Shown here piece by piece: positions 8,570-16,266 of a stretch of 49,233 nt of DNA. The notes beneath the pieces are model-generated. The model searched no databases. It was not told the DNA's origin and saw nothing but the letters and a program-made list of their open reading frames with translations. Every line of letters begins with the position of its first letter. The stretch's first letter is position 1. Both the position numbers and the translations under genes were made by a program. This stretch comes from Streptomyces sp. ST2-7A (GTDB lineage: Bacteria; Actinomycetota; Actinomycetes; Streptomycetales; Streptomycetaceae), in the NCBI RefSeq assembly GCF_021390475.1, contig NZ_JAJUWS010000047.1, positions 1 to 49,233 on the forward strand, read 5' to 3'.

Positions 8570-9079
8570 CGTCTGCCGGTTCAGGCCACCTCGCTCGTCG
8601 CCGCGCCGGGGTCATCCGCGCCAGGGCTGAGCATGGAGGCGATGGCGCTCCTCCTCCGTTCCTCCGCCCCTCGAGCCACCCGAACGCCAAGAGAGGACGC
8701 ACCCGTTCCGCGTTGATTGGTTGCTTCGGCGGCCTTCCCAGCGTCACGAACCCCGCGACTTCCCGGCCGCAGGACCGTTGTCGTGCACCCCGATTCTCCC
8801 ACCGCGAGGCCGACGGCCACACTCCGCTTCTACGACCCCACCACCTGTGGAGGTCATCACGTGCCCGGACTGCGCAACCCCAACTCCCCGCACTCCCGCT
8901 ACCGGAAGGCTCAGGGGCTCACCGTTCTCCCACCGGAGCACGACCTACCGGCCCCGGCGCTGGTCGTGTTTTTCGCCGGCGGCGATCACGGCGGGCGGCA
9001 GCTCTTGGAAGGCGATACGAGACGTCGACATGGTTCCTTATTCACGGGAGGCGCACCAGACGATCTGATGAAGCGCGCG
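8570..9079. other. Accessory junction, possible gene debris
   Basis: No complete gene is recognisable. On the minus strand a frame ending at 8581 gives 'GAEERRRSAIASMLSPGAD', which looks protein-like and ends just before the hairpin. On the plus strand a GTG at 8861 starts a peptide beginning 'VPGLRNPNSPHSRYRKAQGL' with coding-like third positions for about 45 codons before the bias is lost. Both could be ends of genes cut by rearrangement; I cannot name either. Confidence 0.3.
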
Positions 9080-9886
9080 CTAATTTCCATCACGCCGGTG
9101 CTGGACCCAGGAATGCGCAGCGGCAGTCAATTCTGCTCCATGGGGTAGTTGACGCGCCTTTCCCCAGGTTTCCCACGCCGCGCAGACCACCTGCGCAAAC
9201 TCCGTGATAACAGCAGGGTTGGCATCGCGAAATGTCGGAATCTCCATTGCGATTTGTTCTGCCTCCTGTGGAAGATGCCCGGCGCTGATGAGCCGAGGCA
9301 CGACAAGTGCCGAATCAGTCCATGCTGGGCCAGGGCATGAAAGCGCCCAGTCGAGCAACAGAAGTTGACCAGACGAGGTAATCATCATGTTGTAGATTGA
9401 GAGGTCTGTGTGTGCCAGTGTGCGGTCCAGCAGTTCGGCCGGAACCTCATCCGGCAGAAAATCGGCGTATCGGTCGCGCAGTGGACGTTTGCGCACCGGG
9501 TCAGGCCACGGAACACCAGAAACGGACCTGAGCGTCTGAAGCAAAAGGACGATATCCGGTGATCCCGGCGACAGATCCGGGTGCCGACCGCTCACGTACT
9601 CATATCCGTACAGAACCCAGCCGCCCGCCTCTACCTCCCAGAGGACCCGTGGTGCGTGGGGTGCCAGACGAGTGACAGCGGCCTCATGCCGGTAAACCCA
9701 GACCTGTGGATCGGTATCCCGTCCACCCTTGACGAACACCCGGTGGTCATCCTCCGAGTAGAGGGTGCAAGCGAGCCGAGACATCACGCCGTGTGGCGCC
9801 CGTTCGGCCTTCACCACGGGGCCCGTGTGCAGTTCGACGCTTGCTCGCGCCGCTCGTGGCAGATCGCCCCATTCGGTGCGGTCCAT
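9080..9886 (-). CDS. Phosphotransferase (APH/ChoK kinase-like fold)
   Basis: The 268-aa protein has the kinase-like loop 'LAHTDLSIYNMMI' (catalytic Asp and Asn) and the metal-binding Asp in 'LLLLDWALSCPG'; the N-lobe contains 'HRVFVKGGRDTDPQVWVYRHE', with the probable ATP-binding Lys. These residues fit an active small-molecule phosphotransferase. Nothing specifies an aminoglycoside substrate, so a resistance role should not be assumed. ATG 9886 has AGGAG at 9893-9897. GC content and codon choice are lower-GC than the flanking backbone, suggesting acquisition. It follows the glycine-rich-domain gene, with a short hairpin (9910-9926) between them. Confidence 0.75.
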   Translation of the reverse strand: MDRTEWGDLPRAARASVELHTGPVVKAERAPHGVMSRLACTLYSEDDHRVFVKGGRDTDPQVWVYRHEAAVTRLAPHAPRVLWEVEAGGWVLYGYEYVSGRHPDLSPGSPDIVLLLQTLRSVSGVPWPDPVRKRPLRDRYADFLPDEVPAELLDRTLAHTDLSIYNMMITSSGQLLLLDWALSCPGPAWTDSALVVPRLISAGHLPQEAEQIAMEIPTFRDANPAVITEFAQVVCAAWETWGKARQLPHGAELTAAAHSWVQHRRDGN

Positions 9887-9909
9887 CGGATACTCCTCGT
9901 TTGTCGCCA

Positions 9910-9926
9910 CGGGGGGCGGCCCCCCG
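9910..9926 (-). terminator. Short hairpin between two minus-strand genes
   Basis: CGGGGGG and CCCCCCG pair around a 3-nt loop in the 86-bp gap between the glycine-rich-domain gene and the phosphotransferase gene. It could reduce read-through. Confidence 0.35.
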
Positions 9927-9972
9927 GGTGCGGCCACAGGGTGGCACAACCGGGGGGCCGAATGTGCGACTT

Positions 9973-10434
9973 CTACGGGTGGTTCGGGCTGTCCGAGCAG
10001 TTGGCGTGGCACTGCGAGCACGGCGCCAGGTCCAGCTCAGGCCAGAACTCCATGTCGATCTCGTACCCGGCGAGGGTGATCGCGTCAACCGTCCGGGCCC
10101 GGAGCACCTTGCCGCCGCCGTGCTCCTCCGGATCGAGGTAGCCCGGCTTGTGGTGGAGCTTCCTCCCGAATTTCTCCGCGCAGAAGTTGTCGTACTCTTC
10201 CGTGTGGAGCAGGAAGGTGTGCCAGAAGTCATCCACCAGCGGCGAGGGGCTGAGCGGCCGATCGGAGTAGGCGCAGGCCGCGAGGAAAGCGAGCATCTGA
10301 CCGACTCCCCTGTCGGCCTTCTCCTCGGTGAGGCCGGGGAACTTGTCCCGCATGTTACTGACGAGCGTGGCCCGAAACTCTGCGCTGATCAGCGACCGCG
10401 CGTCGATCCGGCTTCGCTTCTCTGTCGTAGTCAC
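9973..10434 (-). CDS. Glycine-rich-domain-protein-like (GRDP-type) protein
   Basis: Function unknown. The 153-aa protein contains 'LVDDFWHTFLLHTEEYDNFC' and 'FGRKLHHKPGYLD', the W-H...Y...FC...HH.P pattern I associate with the glycine-rich-domain-containing protein-like family of actinomycetes. It ends in a Cys cluster, C-S-Q-C-H-A-N-C, that could bind metal. The start is GTG 10434: a perfect AGGAGG (10441-10446) sits 6 nt upstream, so the longer open frame reaching 10614 is rejected. Its position between an unknown Cys-motif gene and a phosphotransferase, all on the minus strand, suggests a small gene group. Confidence 0.6.
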   Translation of the reverse strand: MTTTEKRSRIDARSLISAEFRATLVSNMRDKFPGLTEEKADRGVGQMLAFLAACAYSDRPLSPSPLVDDFWHTFLLHTEEYDNFCAEKFGRKLHHKPGYLDPEEHGGGKVLRARTVDAITLAGYEIDMEFWPELDLAPCSQCHANCSDSPNHP

Positions 10435-10696
10435 GTGATGCCTCCTTGACGTGTCGGTTGGAGCCGGTGCCCCAGTCGGCGCCGGGGCCTTGTCCGCCGC
10501 GTGTGCCGCGACGATTTGAGCGAACGCCGCCAGGCCCTGCCTGACGGCCGAACCACCACGAGCTTTCTCGTGACGGTCGTTCTTGGCGCGACCCTCACCC
10601 GATTCGGTCGCCATGGGTTGGTGCTGGAGCCCGCCTCCTGCTGGGGCGGGCCGTGGGAGATGTGCGGTTTCCTCCCCGGCAAGGGGCGGGGGCCTG

Positions 10697-11248
10697 TCAG
10701 GCGTGCGCGTGCTGCGGTTCTACGAATCTCCAGTCGGTCACGAAATCGAGCGGGATCGGCCGGCATGACAGCGAGTAATAGACACCCGCGTCACACCACC
10801 CCCATACGTGGTCGGGGCCTCCGGCGTTGACGCTGATGTGCCGACCGTTCATCAGGGTGGCCAACTGCACCTCCTGAAAGCGGAGATCGCCCATCCATTC
10901 CCGGAAGATCCGCCCGGGGTTGGGACTGTGCGGGCCGATGCGCCGCAGGCTCCCCGGCGGGAAGGGGCCACGGTCGGGCCTCGGGTCCAGGGCATCGGCC
11001 AGGCGACGAGCCTGACCTCTGAGCCATCGCAGCGCCATGCGTGGGGTACCGGCCCGGTAGCCGCCGAGCGTCCATTCCCACTCGGCGTCGGGGCTGCGGG
11101 CCACCTCACGCGCGCCGGGCACGTGCTGCCGGGGCAGTTCCACGGCCGGGCCGGATTCCCCGCACACGGCACACCGCATCGCCACCGTGGAAGGCTCCGC
11201 GTCCGCCGCGACGGCGAACCGGCGCACCCTGTAAACCTCACGCATCAT
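10697..11248 (-). CDS. Hypothetical protein with N-terminal CxxC motif
   Basis: Not assigned. The N-terminus 'MMREVYRVRRFAVAADAEPS' followed by 'MRCAVCGESGPAVE' resembles short streptomycete proteins (DUF7848-like, from memory) that carry one CxxC pair; the C-terminal 100 residues ('RRIGPHSPNPGRIFREWMGD', then 'HVWGWCDAGVYYSLSCRP') do not match that family as I remember it. It is either a different architecture or a fusion of two short genes. ATG 11248 is preceded by GGAGAG. The start overlaps the end of a 36-codon ORF by 11 bp, implying translational coupling. Confidence 0.5.
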   Translation of the reverse strand: MMREVYRVRRFAVAADAEPSTVAMRCAVCGESGPAVELPRQHVPGAREVARSPDAEWEWTLGGYRAGTPRMALRWLRGQARRLADALDPRPDRGPFPPGSLRRIGPHSPNPGRIFREWMGDLRFQEVQLATLMNGRHISVNAGGPDHVWGWCDAGVYYSLSCRPIPLDFVTDWRFVEPQHAHA

Positions 11249-11348
11249 GGCTCTCCAGGGCTCGGAGGTGATCAACGACGCGAGTGCGCAAAGCCTTGTG
11301 GCGGTCGTGCAACTCCGCGAGAGTCGGAGCCGAATCCGTAGCAGCCAT
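11238..11348 (-). CDS. Possible 36-aa peptide coupled to the downstream gene
   Basis: ATG 11348 begins 'MAATDSAPTLAELHDRHKAL' and the frame ends 'LESHDA' at 11238, overlapping the next start. The amphipathic helix-like composition and the overlap argue for translation. Against it, the only GGAG is about 18 nt upstream of the ATG and no homologue is known to me. The open frame continues upstream to 11744, but that part is not protein-like. Confidence 0.35.
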   Translation of the reverse strand: MAATDSAPTLAELHDRHKALRTRVVDHLRALESHDA

Positions 11349-11762
11349 CGTGGGGGTTTCGCTCGGCTCCTTTTCGGCGGATGTCGGGACCCCACCCCTC
11401 ACCGCTTCGCCTCCCACTCCGGGGAGCGGCGGCAAGCCTCTGCATGCCTGCGGGGTGCGGCACCCCAACTCGGCCAGGGGGCGGGGCACGAGCGCTGTGG
11501 ACGATGGCAGGCCCGCTGCCAGGCCCGGCGACACAACATCCTCCCCGGGCAATGCCGTCTGCGGGTCCCGCAGCGTCTTTTCCACTGCCGGGGACACGGA
11601 CTTCCCCTGTTGGCCAGTCATACCCGTTCCGCCATCCGGTCTGCGATGCCTGAGCACCGCTTGTGCTGATTCCGTCACCAGCACAACGCAGCAGGACCTA
11701 AGATGACGACACTTCAGCATCACTCCTGAAGTCCATATTGGCAACTATGAGTAATCATCGCC
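11349..11762. other. Intergenic region between divergent accessory gene groups
   Basis: No gene recognised. Near the right end an inverted repeat ACTTCAG (11711-11717) / CTGAAGT (11726-11732) lies 31 bp before the regulator's first start, and TAATCA (11752-11757) could be a -10 box for a leaderless regulator message. The repeat is a reasonable operator candidate for the Scr1-type protein. Confidence 0.4.
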
Positions 11763-12620
11763 GTGAAGCAGGAGGTCGGAGCTTTGGATGAATCGGTCTC
11801 ACTCGACGACTTCAGTCAGCCTCCGACGCCTCTTCAGCGCTTCGGGGCCGACGTTCGGAGGGTCCGTCTCGGCCGCAAACTGACGCAAAAGCAGTTGGGC
11901 AAGGCCGCCGGCTACTCGGAGTCCTACATCAGTCAGGTGGAGTCCGGGTCGTTGCCCGCCAGTGAGAAGTTCGCCAAGGGCTGTGACCTGGCCTTCGGAA
12001 CAAACGGGTTGTTCGAGGGCTTGTTGAAGAGGATGGGTGAGGGCGATCATCCATCCTGGTTCGTTCCGTACCTCAACCTGGAACGCAGGGCTTCCCGGAT
12101 ACTTGACTATTCCCCGAACCTGGTGGCGGGCATCCTTCAGACGGAGCGCTATGCGCAAGAGGTCTTCCGGACTGCACACCCGAAGGAAGACGCCGAGGTG
12201 ATCGAAGGGAGGGTCGCTGCTCGTCTCCGTCGACGTGCGATCTTCGAGCAGCCGAAGCCTCCGGAACTATGGGTGATCCTGCACGAGGGATGTCTACGAA
12301 CCCTGGTCGGAGGCAATGAGGTGATGGCGGAGCAGTTGGACCACCTCACGGCCGCAGCCACGTCCCCGGGCATCGATCTTCAAGTGCTGCCGTTCTCGGC
12401 TGGGGCCGCCGCCGAGCACCTGATGCCGTACATCATGCTGACCTTCGACGACCGGGATGCAGCGCTGTACTCCGAAGGTCCACGCGGAGGTCGGGTGTAC
12501 GACTCGGCTCGAACAGTGGCTTGGGGACTGGATAACTATGATCGACTCAGGGCCAACGCTCTGTCCCTGGGCAAGTCCATGGACCTGATCAAGACGCTGT
12601 CGAAGGAGCTTCGAGCATGA
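11763..12620 (+). CDS. Scr1-family helix-turn-helix regulator (XRE HTH + DUF5753)
   Basis: The 285-aa protein has an XRE-type HTH near residues 28-80 ('LTQKQLGKAAGYSESYISQVESG', quoted in part: LGKAAGYSESYISQVES) and a DUF5753-type C-terminal domain ('RILDYSPNLVAGILQTERYA', 'IDLQVLPFSAGAAAEHLM'). Such proteins pair with a DUF397 protein encoded immediately downstream, here overlapping by 4 bp (ATGA). This pairing is known in actinomycetes and sometimes described as toxin-antitoxin-like. Two starts are possible: GTG 11763 with no ribosome site, or TTG 11784 with AGGAGG 8 nt upstream. Confidence 0.88.
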   Translation: MKQEVGALDESVSLDDFSQPPTPLQRFGADVRRVRLGRKLTQKQLGKAAGYSESYISQVESGSLPASEKFAKGCDLAFGTNGLFEGLLKRMGEGDHPSWFVPYLNLERRASRILDYSPNLVAGILQTERYAQEVFRTAHPKEDAEVIEGRVAARLRRRAIFEQPKPPELWVILHEGCLRTLVGGNEVMAEQLDHLTAAATSPGIDLQVLPFSAGAAAEHLMPYIMLTFDDRDAALYSEGPRGGRVYDSARTVAWGLDNYDRLRANALSLGKSMDLIKTLSKELRA

Positions 12621-12838
12621 CCACTGACCTGAACCTCACCGATGCCGTGTGGGTCAAATCGTCGTACAGCCAGGGCGACGGGGGGGCTTGTGTCGAGTGG
12701 GCACCCGCACACATAGCGGCTCACGGTGTCGTTCCCGTCCGTGACAGCAAGAACCCGAACGGGCCGGGCCTGCGTCTCTCTCCAGCCGGTTGGATCGGGT
12801 TTGTGACTGCGGTGAAGAACGGTGGGACGAGTTCCTGA
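12617..12838 (+). CDS. DUF397 domain protein
   Basis: The 73-aa protein has the family pattern 'VWVKSSYSQGDGGACVEWAP', 'PVRDSKNPNGPGLRLSPAGW' and 'FVTAVKNG'. DUF397 proteins are encoded next to Scr1-type regulators and probably work with them, by a mechanism that is not settled. The start codon overlaps the upstream stop (ATGA). Confidence 0.92.
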   Translation: MTTDLNLTDAVWVKSSYSQGDGGACVEWAPAHIAAHGVVPVRDSKNPNGPGLRLSPAGWIGFVTAVKNGGTSS

Positions 12839-13066
12839 GTGACCAAAGTTTCACTCGTTGCAGCCGCCGGGCATGAGACCATTCTCAACGAACTGTCGTG
12901 GGAGTCTCGGCACGATCAAGGGCTCCCCAGCATATGCGCGGTCCCGGCCCGCCCCACGCAGAGGGCTCCGTCCGCTGGACGGCAGACTCCCGGCGAACGC
13001 CCCGACACCCGGCGGCAAGGACTGTGAGTCATCGTGGGAAAGTCCTGGCCTTACCAGGAGGGTGAA

Positions 13067-13971
13067 GTGAAGCGACGGAAGTTCCTCGGCGACGTGGCCG
13101 CCGGCGCCATAGCCCCCGTGGTCGCCTCCGATCTCCTCCTCACGGGCTTCGCCGCACGACTTCGCGGCGGCCCCGATCCGGACGACTGGGAGGAGAAACT
13201 GACGGCGTACGGTACGGAGTACATGAGCCTCGGAGCCGCCGGCATCAGGCGCCGGGTGTCGGGGGAACTGGTGGTGGTGCAGCAGCAACTCGACGATCCC
13301 CGCCTGCGGTCGGTGACCTCACGGCTGATGACGCTCCATGCCAAAACCTTTCCGGGGTCGGACGGCTCCAAGGCCGTCACGTGGTACCGCATGGCCGCCC
13401 GGGCGGCGGACGAGTCCGGGGACGAGCGGGCCCGAATGTGGGTGCGGGGCCGCGCGGCCATCGCCCTTGGCTACGAGGGGGCGTCTCTCGGTGTGGCCGA
13501 CGTGCTCGCCGATCAGGCCATGGCGATCAGTGACAAACCCTCTCTCGGGCTGTTGAACGCGATCATGGGCAAGGCCCACGCGGCAGCCATCGAGGGGATC
13601 GGGCCACGGCCCTGAGCCTTATGGAGGAGGGCCTGCGCGTTTTCAACGCCACGGGGTTGGAAGAACAAACAAGCGATTACGCGGTGCCCTGGTGGCGCAT
13701 GAACGTTTTCATGTCCCTGCCGCTCGCCCGACTGGGTGAAAAGAAGCGGGCGGCGGAGGCGCAGGACGCGGCTCACCGGGAGTTGCCGGAGTCGCTGCCG
13801 AGGTTCGCCACGCACCTGGAGATGCATCGCGGGCTGATGCTCGCACGGGCCGGGGACCGGACGGCCGGCACGGCCCATGCACGGGCCGCTCTTGACCGGC
13901 TTCCCCCCGAGAAGCACTCCCTGACCCTGCGGATGCTCATGGACGAGATCGGCGGGGACGGGTCTCCGTGA
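13067..13971 (+). pseudogene. Tat-like/TPR-like regulator-family protein, frameshifted
   Basis: GTG 13067 with AGGAGG upstream starts 'VKRRKFLGDVAAGAIAPVVA', a twin-arginine-like or mid-protein hydrophobic start, followed by helical repeats ('AVTWYRMAARAADESGDERA'). The first frame stops at 13615; from about 13598 the -1 frame continues with 'LSLMEEGLRVFNATGLEEQT' to 'RLPPEKHSLTLRMLMDEI' and stops at 13971. Restoring one G in the GGGG run at 13594-13597 gives a continuous 'IEGDRATALSLMEEG', as expected from family members I remember. So this is a single-base deletion, either a real lesion or a sequencing error. Homologues often carry an N-terminal HTH, which is missing here. Confidence 0.7.
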
Positions 13972-14696
13972 CAAGGAAATTTTCGGGAAGAACCACCGAC
14001 ATCACCACCCGGCGCGATAATGCGGTGATGGCTGAAATATCCGCCGATACTCTCACACGGTTCCTTGTCAAGGCGGTCAGGACCTTCACCTCTGGAGAAC
14101 TTGCTTACCTGGCTCTCACTTCAAAGCCAGAGCACCCGATACGCGACCGGCTGGCCTGGATCCTGCACAACGAGCTACCCGGATGTGTCATCGCACGCGA
14201 GTGGATGTCACCATGTCCTCGCGAGCGGACGAGCCCAGGGGCCAAGAGGAACCGCGCACGTGCTGACCTGGCTATTCTCCGGGAGAACGACCACAGGGCT
14301 TTGGCTATCGTAGAGATGAAGGCTGCCTACACCTTCGACTTTGACGGGGCGGGCCGGCAAACCGTCGAAAAGTACGGACAGAAGGTGAAGGACGATCTGG
14401 TCAAGGCTCGCGAGGCCGGTGGCACTGAAGCACAGGCCTTCGCTCTCCTGTTGCTGACCCATCCGACAAGCGCCCCGGTTCAACCCACCCCGGTGGTCAA
14501 GTACGCCTCGGAAATATCCCGCTCACTGAACAAACGAGGCGCCGCCGCGTTGGCCGTGACTGCGCGTGAGGTTGCGGAAAATCGATTGAAGACGTTGGGG
14601 GACGTGACAAGCGGCACGCTCTCCACAGGATCGGCCTTTGGTATCGAGGTGTTCATCGACTACTTCCTTGTGGCCGAACACCCTCACCCTGCGTGA
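13968..14696 (+). CDS. PD-(D/E)XK-like nuclease-fold protein, stand-alone
   Basis: The 242-aa protein contains 'RARADLAILRENDHRALAIV' followed by EMK: an Asp, then an E-x-K on the next strand, the active-site layout of PD-(D/E)XK nucleases. Then come 'TVEKYGQKVKDDLVKARE' and a hydrophobic strand 'AQAFALLLLTHP'. No methyltransferase, helicase or specificity gene is adjacent, so it may be an orphan restriction-type or DNA-repair nuclease. GTG 13968 overlaps the upstream stop (GTGA); ATG 14028 is the alternative, close behind a GATAAT at 14016-14021. Base composition is lower in GC than the backbone. I do not recognise the exact family. Confidence 0.55.
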   Translation: MTRKFSGRTTDITTRRDNAVMAEISADTLTRFLVKAVRTFTSGELAYLALTSKPEHPIRDRLAWILHNELPGCVIAREWMSPCPRERTSPGAKRNRARADLAILRENDHRALAIVEMKAAYTFDFDGAGRQTVEKYGQKVKDDLVKAREAGGTEAQAFALLLLTHPTSAPVQPTPVVKYASEISRSLNKRGAAALAVTAREVAENRLKTLGDVTSGTLSTGSAFGIEVFIDYFLVAEHPHPA

Positions 14697-14814
14697 GAGC
14701 GTTTCCGTATTGGCCGAGCGCGCATGTTGACTCCACGGCGCGTCCGCCGGCGGGGGCGGGCTCGGCCCGTCGGCCGGTCCTGGCGTGACGGGGTGGACGA
14801 GACCCCGGCGACCC

Positions 14815-15509
14815 GTGACAGACCCGGCCCGGCCGGGGCGGGGCGCGGCTCGCGGCGCTGTCCGACGGCGTGTTCGCCATCGCCATGACGCTGCTGGTCC
14901 TCGACCTGTCGGTCCCACCGGGCCTGCCCGCCGAGACGTTTCACGCCAGAACTGCGCGACACCCCGCCCAACCTCGGCGCCTACGCGCTGAGCTTCGCGG
15001 TGCCGGCGCAGTTCTGGCGTGACCAGCACTACGTGCTGACGGTCCTCCCCCGGTTGGACCCGGGGGCGGTGCATCTCGCCCTGCTCGGCCCGGGGCTGAT
15101 CGCCCTCGTGCCCTTCCCCACCGCCCTGCTCGCGGAGTACGGGGGCGGCGAGTCGGTGGCCGTCGTGCTGTACCCGGCGGGGGTGGCGGCGATCAACTCG
15201 GTGCACCCGGCCCTGCTGTGGCGGGCCCGTCGGGCCCGGGCACCCGAACCGGCCGCCGGGTCGTCCTCCCGGCAACGTGCCCGCCCCGGAGTGGCCGGGG
15301 AGATGGTGGGCTTGGCGGTGCTGGACATGGGGGCCACGGCCGTGCTCTTCGTCGTGTCGATCCCGCTCGCCCTGCTCTCGCCCGGCGCGGGAATGCCGCT
15401 GTGGATCCTGGTCCTCCCGCTCAAGGCATGGATCGGCACCCGCCGGGCCCGGGCGGCCCGCACCGCACCGGACGAAGCCGACGACCCGGCCTCCGGCCTG
15501 TCCGCGTGA
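14815..15509 (+). pseudogene. TMEM175-family potassium channel-like protein, frameshifted
   Basis: TMEM175-type channels carry 'LSDGVFAIAMTLLVLDL', seen here at 14858-14908, and later 'TPPNLGAYALSFAVPAQFWR' and membrane helices to '...PLWILVLPLKAWIG'. The first part has no start in its own frame (the GTG at 14815 is one base out), and the frame shifts again at 14948, where an extra A separates 'LPAETFHA' from 'ELRDTPPNLG'. At least two indels therefore inactivate the gene. Its last 187 bp plus 11 bp of flank are repeated identically at 16934-17131. The part after 15000 remains open as a 169-aa fragment. Confidence 0.75.
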
Positions 15510-15520
15510 CGCGCCGACCC
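15323..15520 (+). repeat. 198-bp direct repeat, copy 1 (TMEM175 3' end)
   Basis: Reading both copies base by base I see no difference from GGACATGG... through ...GCGCCGACCC; the flanking bases differ on both sides. Copy 1 is the natural 3' end of the TMEM175 gene. Copy 2 is at 16934-17131, in the same orientation, 1611 bp downstream. Confidence 0.92.
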
Positions 15521-15604
15521 TCACGCTCTCCACCCCGCGACGGGCCACTCCGGGTGCGGGGTTCGGCCGATACCGAAACCGGCCGGCGGGGATGCCGACA
15601 CCCG

Positions 15605-15633
15605 TTGCGTTTATTTCGAATATTGCGGATACT
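15605..15633 (+). promoter_or_regulatory. Predicted promoter of the HTH-PIN cassette
   Basis: TTGCGT (15605-15610), 17-nt spacer, GATACT (15628-15633), in a short AT-rich island containing the near-palindrome TATTTCGAATA, a possible autoregulatory site. It lies 169 bp before the antitoxin start and inside the repeat-bounded segment, so the cassette carries its own promoter. Confidence 0.5.
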
Positions 15634-15801
15634 TCGACCAGGCGGCGACTTCGGCGCGAGTGTCAAGCGGCCGAGCGACCACCCACCACCGTGGGATCCG
15701 TGGTCGCGGCAACGACGGACCCGGATGCCTCCGCGCCGGCCCTCGCAGCCATCACCTCGAACCATGGCTCGCACCCGACCACCACTTCCGGAGACACGGA
15801 C

Positions 15802-16263
15802 ATGACCAGGATCGATATCCGTTCGGTGAGGCTTCCGGATGACAAACAGCAGGCCGCGAATCATGCCCTCACCCGAGTTCGCGCCTACCTGACGGAACAC
15901 CGGGACGCCGCGCAGGTCCACGTCACCGTTCAGGACGAAGACGACCGGGAGCCCTTGATCCTCCCGCGCGAGGCCGTGGAACTCCTCGCCTCGCTCCTGG
16001 CACATCTCGGCGCCGGACGCGCCGTGTCCATCGTCCCGGCCGATGCCGAGCTCACCACCCAGCAGGCCGCCGACATGCTCAATGTCTCCCGCCCCTTCCT
16101 CATCGGTCTCCTGGAGGCCGGGGAGATCGAGTACCGGGCCGTTGGCTCGCACCGCAGAATCGCTGCTTCCTCCCTGCTGGAGTACCAACGCAGGGACGAT
16201 CGGCGTCGCAGAGAGGTGGCCGATGAGCTCACCGAACTCGGCCAGGACATGGGAATGATCTGA
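15802..16263 (+). CDS. Helix-turn-helix (excisionase-type) antitoxin of a PIN system
   Basis: The 153-aa protein has a C-terminal MerR/excisionase-type HTH: 'LTTQQAADMLNVSRPFLIGL', then 'YRAVGSHRRIAASSLLEYQR'. The N-terminal part (1-80) is probably the dimer or toxin-contact region. This architecture is typical of antitoxins encoded just ahead of PIN-domain toxins, and the PIN gene starts 3 bp after its stop. ATG 15802 has GGAGA at about 7-nt spacing. It probably represses the promoter at 15605. Confidence 0.8.
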   Translation: MTRIDIRSVRLPDDKQQAANHALTRVRAYLTEHRDAAQVHVTVQDEDDREPLILPREAVELLASLLAHLGAGRAVSIVPADAELTTQQAADMLNVSRPFLIGLLEAGEIEYRAVGSHRRIAASSLLEYQRRDDRRRREVADELTELGQDMGMI

Positions 16264-16266
16264 AAC

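Noticed and set aside
9080..9886. Aminoglycoside resistance gene
   Set aside because: The fold and catalytic residues fit the APH superfamily, but most such actinomycete proteins act on other substrates and nothing here indicates a resistance family.
11238..11744. 168-codon minus-strand frame upstream of the CxxC gene
   Set aside because: Only its last 36 codons look protein-like; the rest is low-complexity and overlaps the divergent promoter region.
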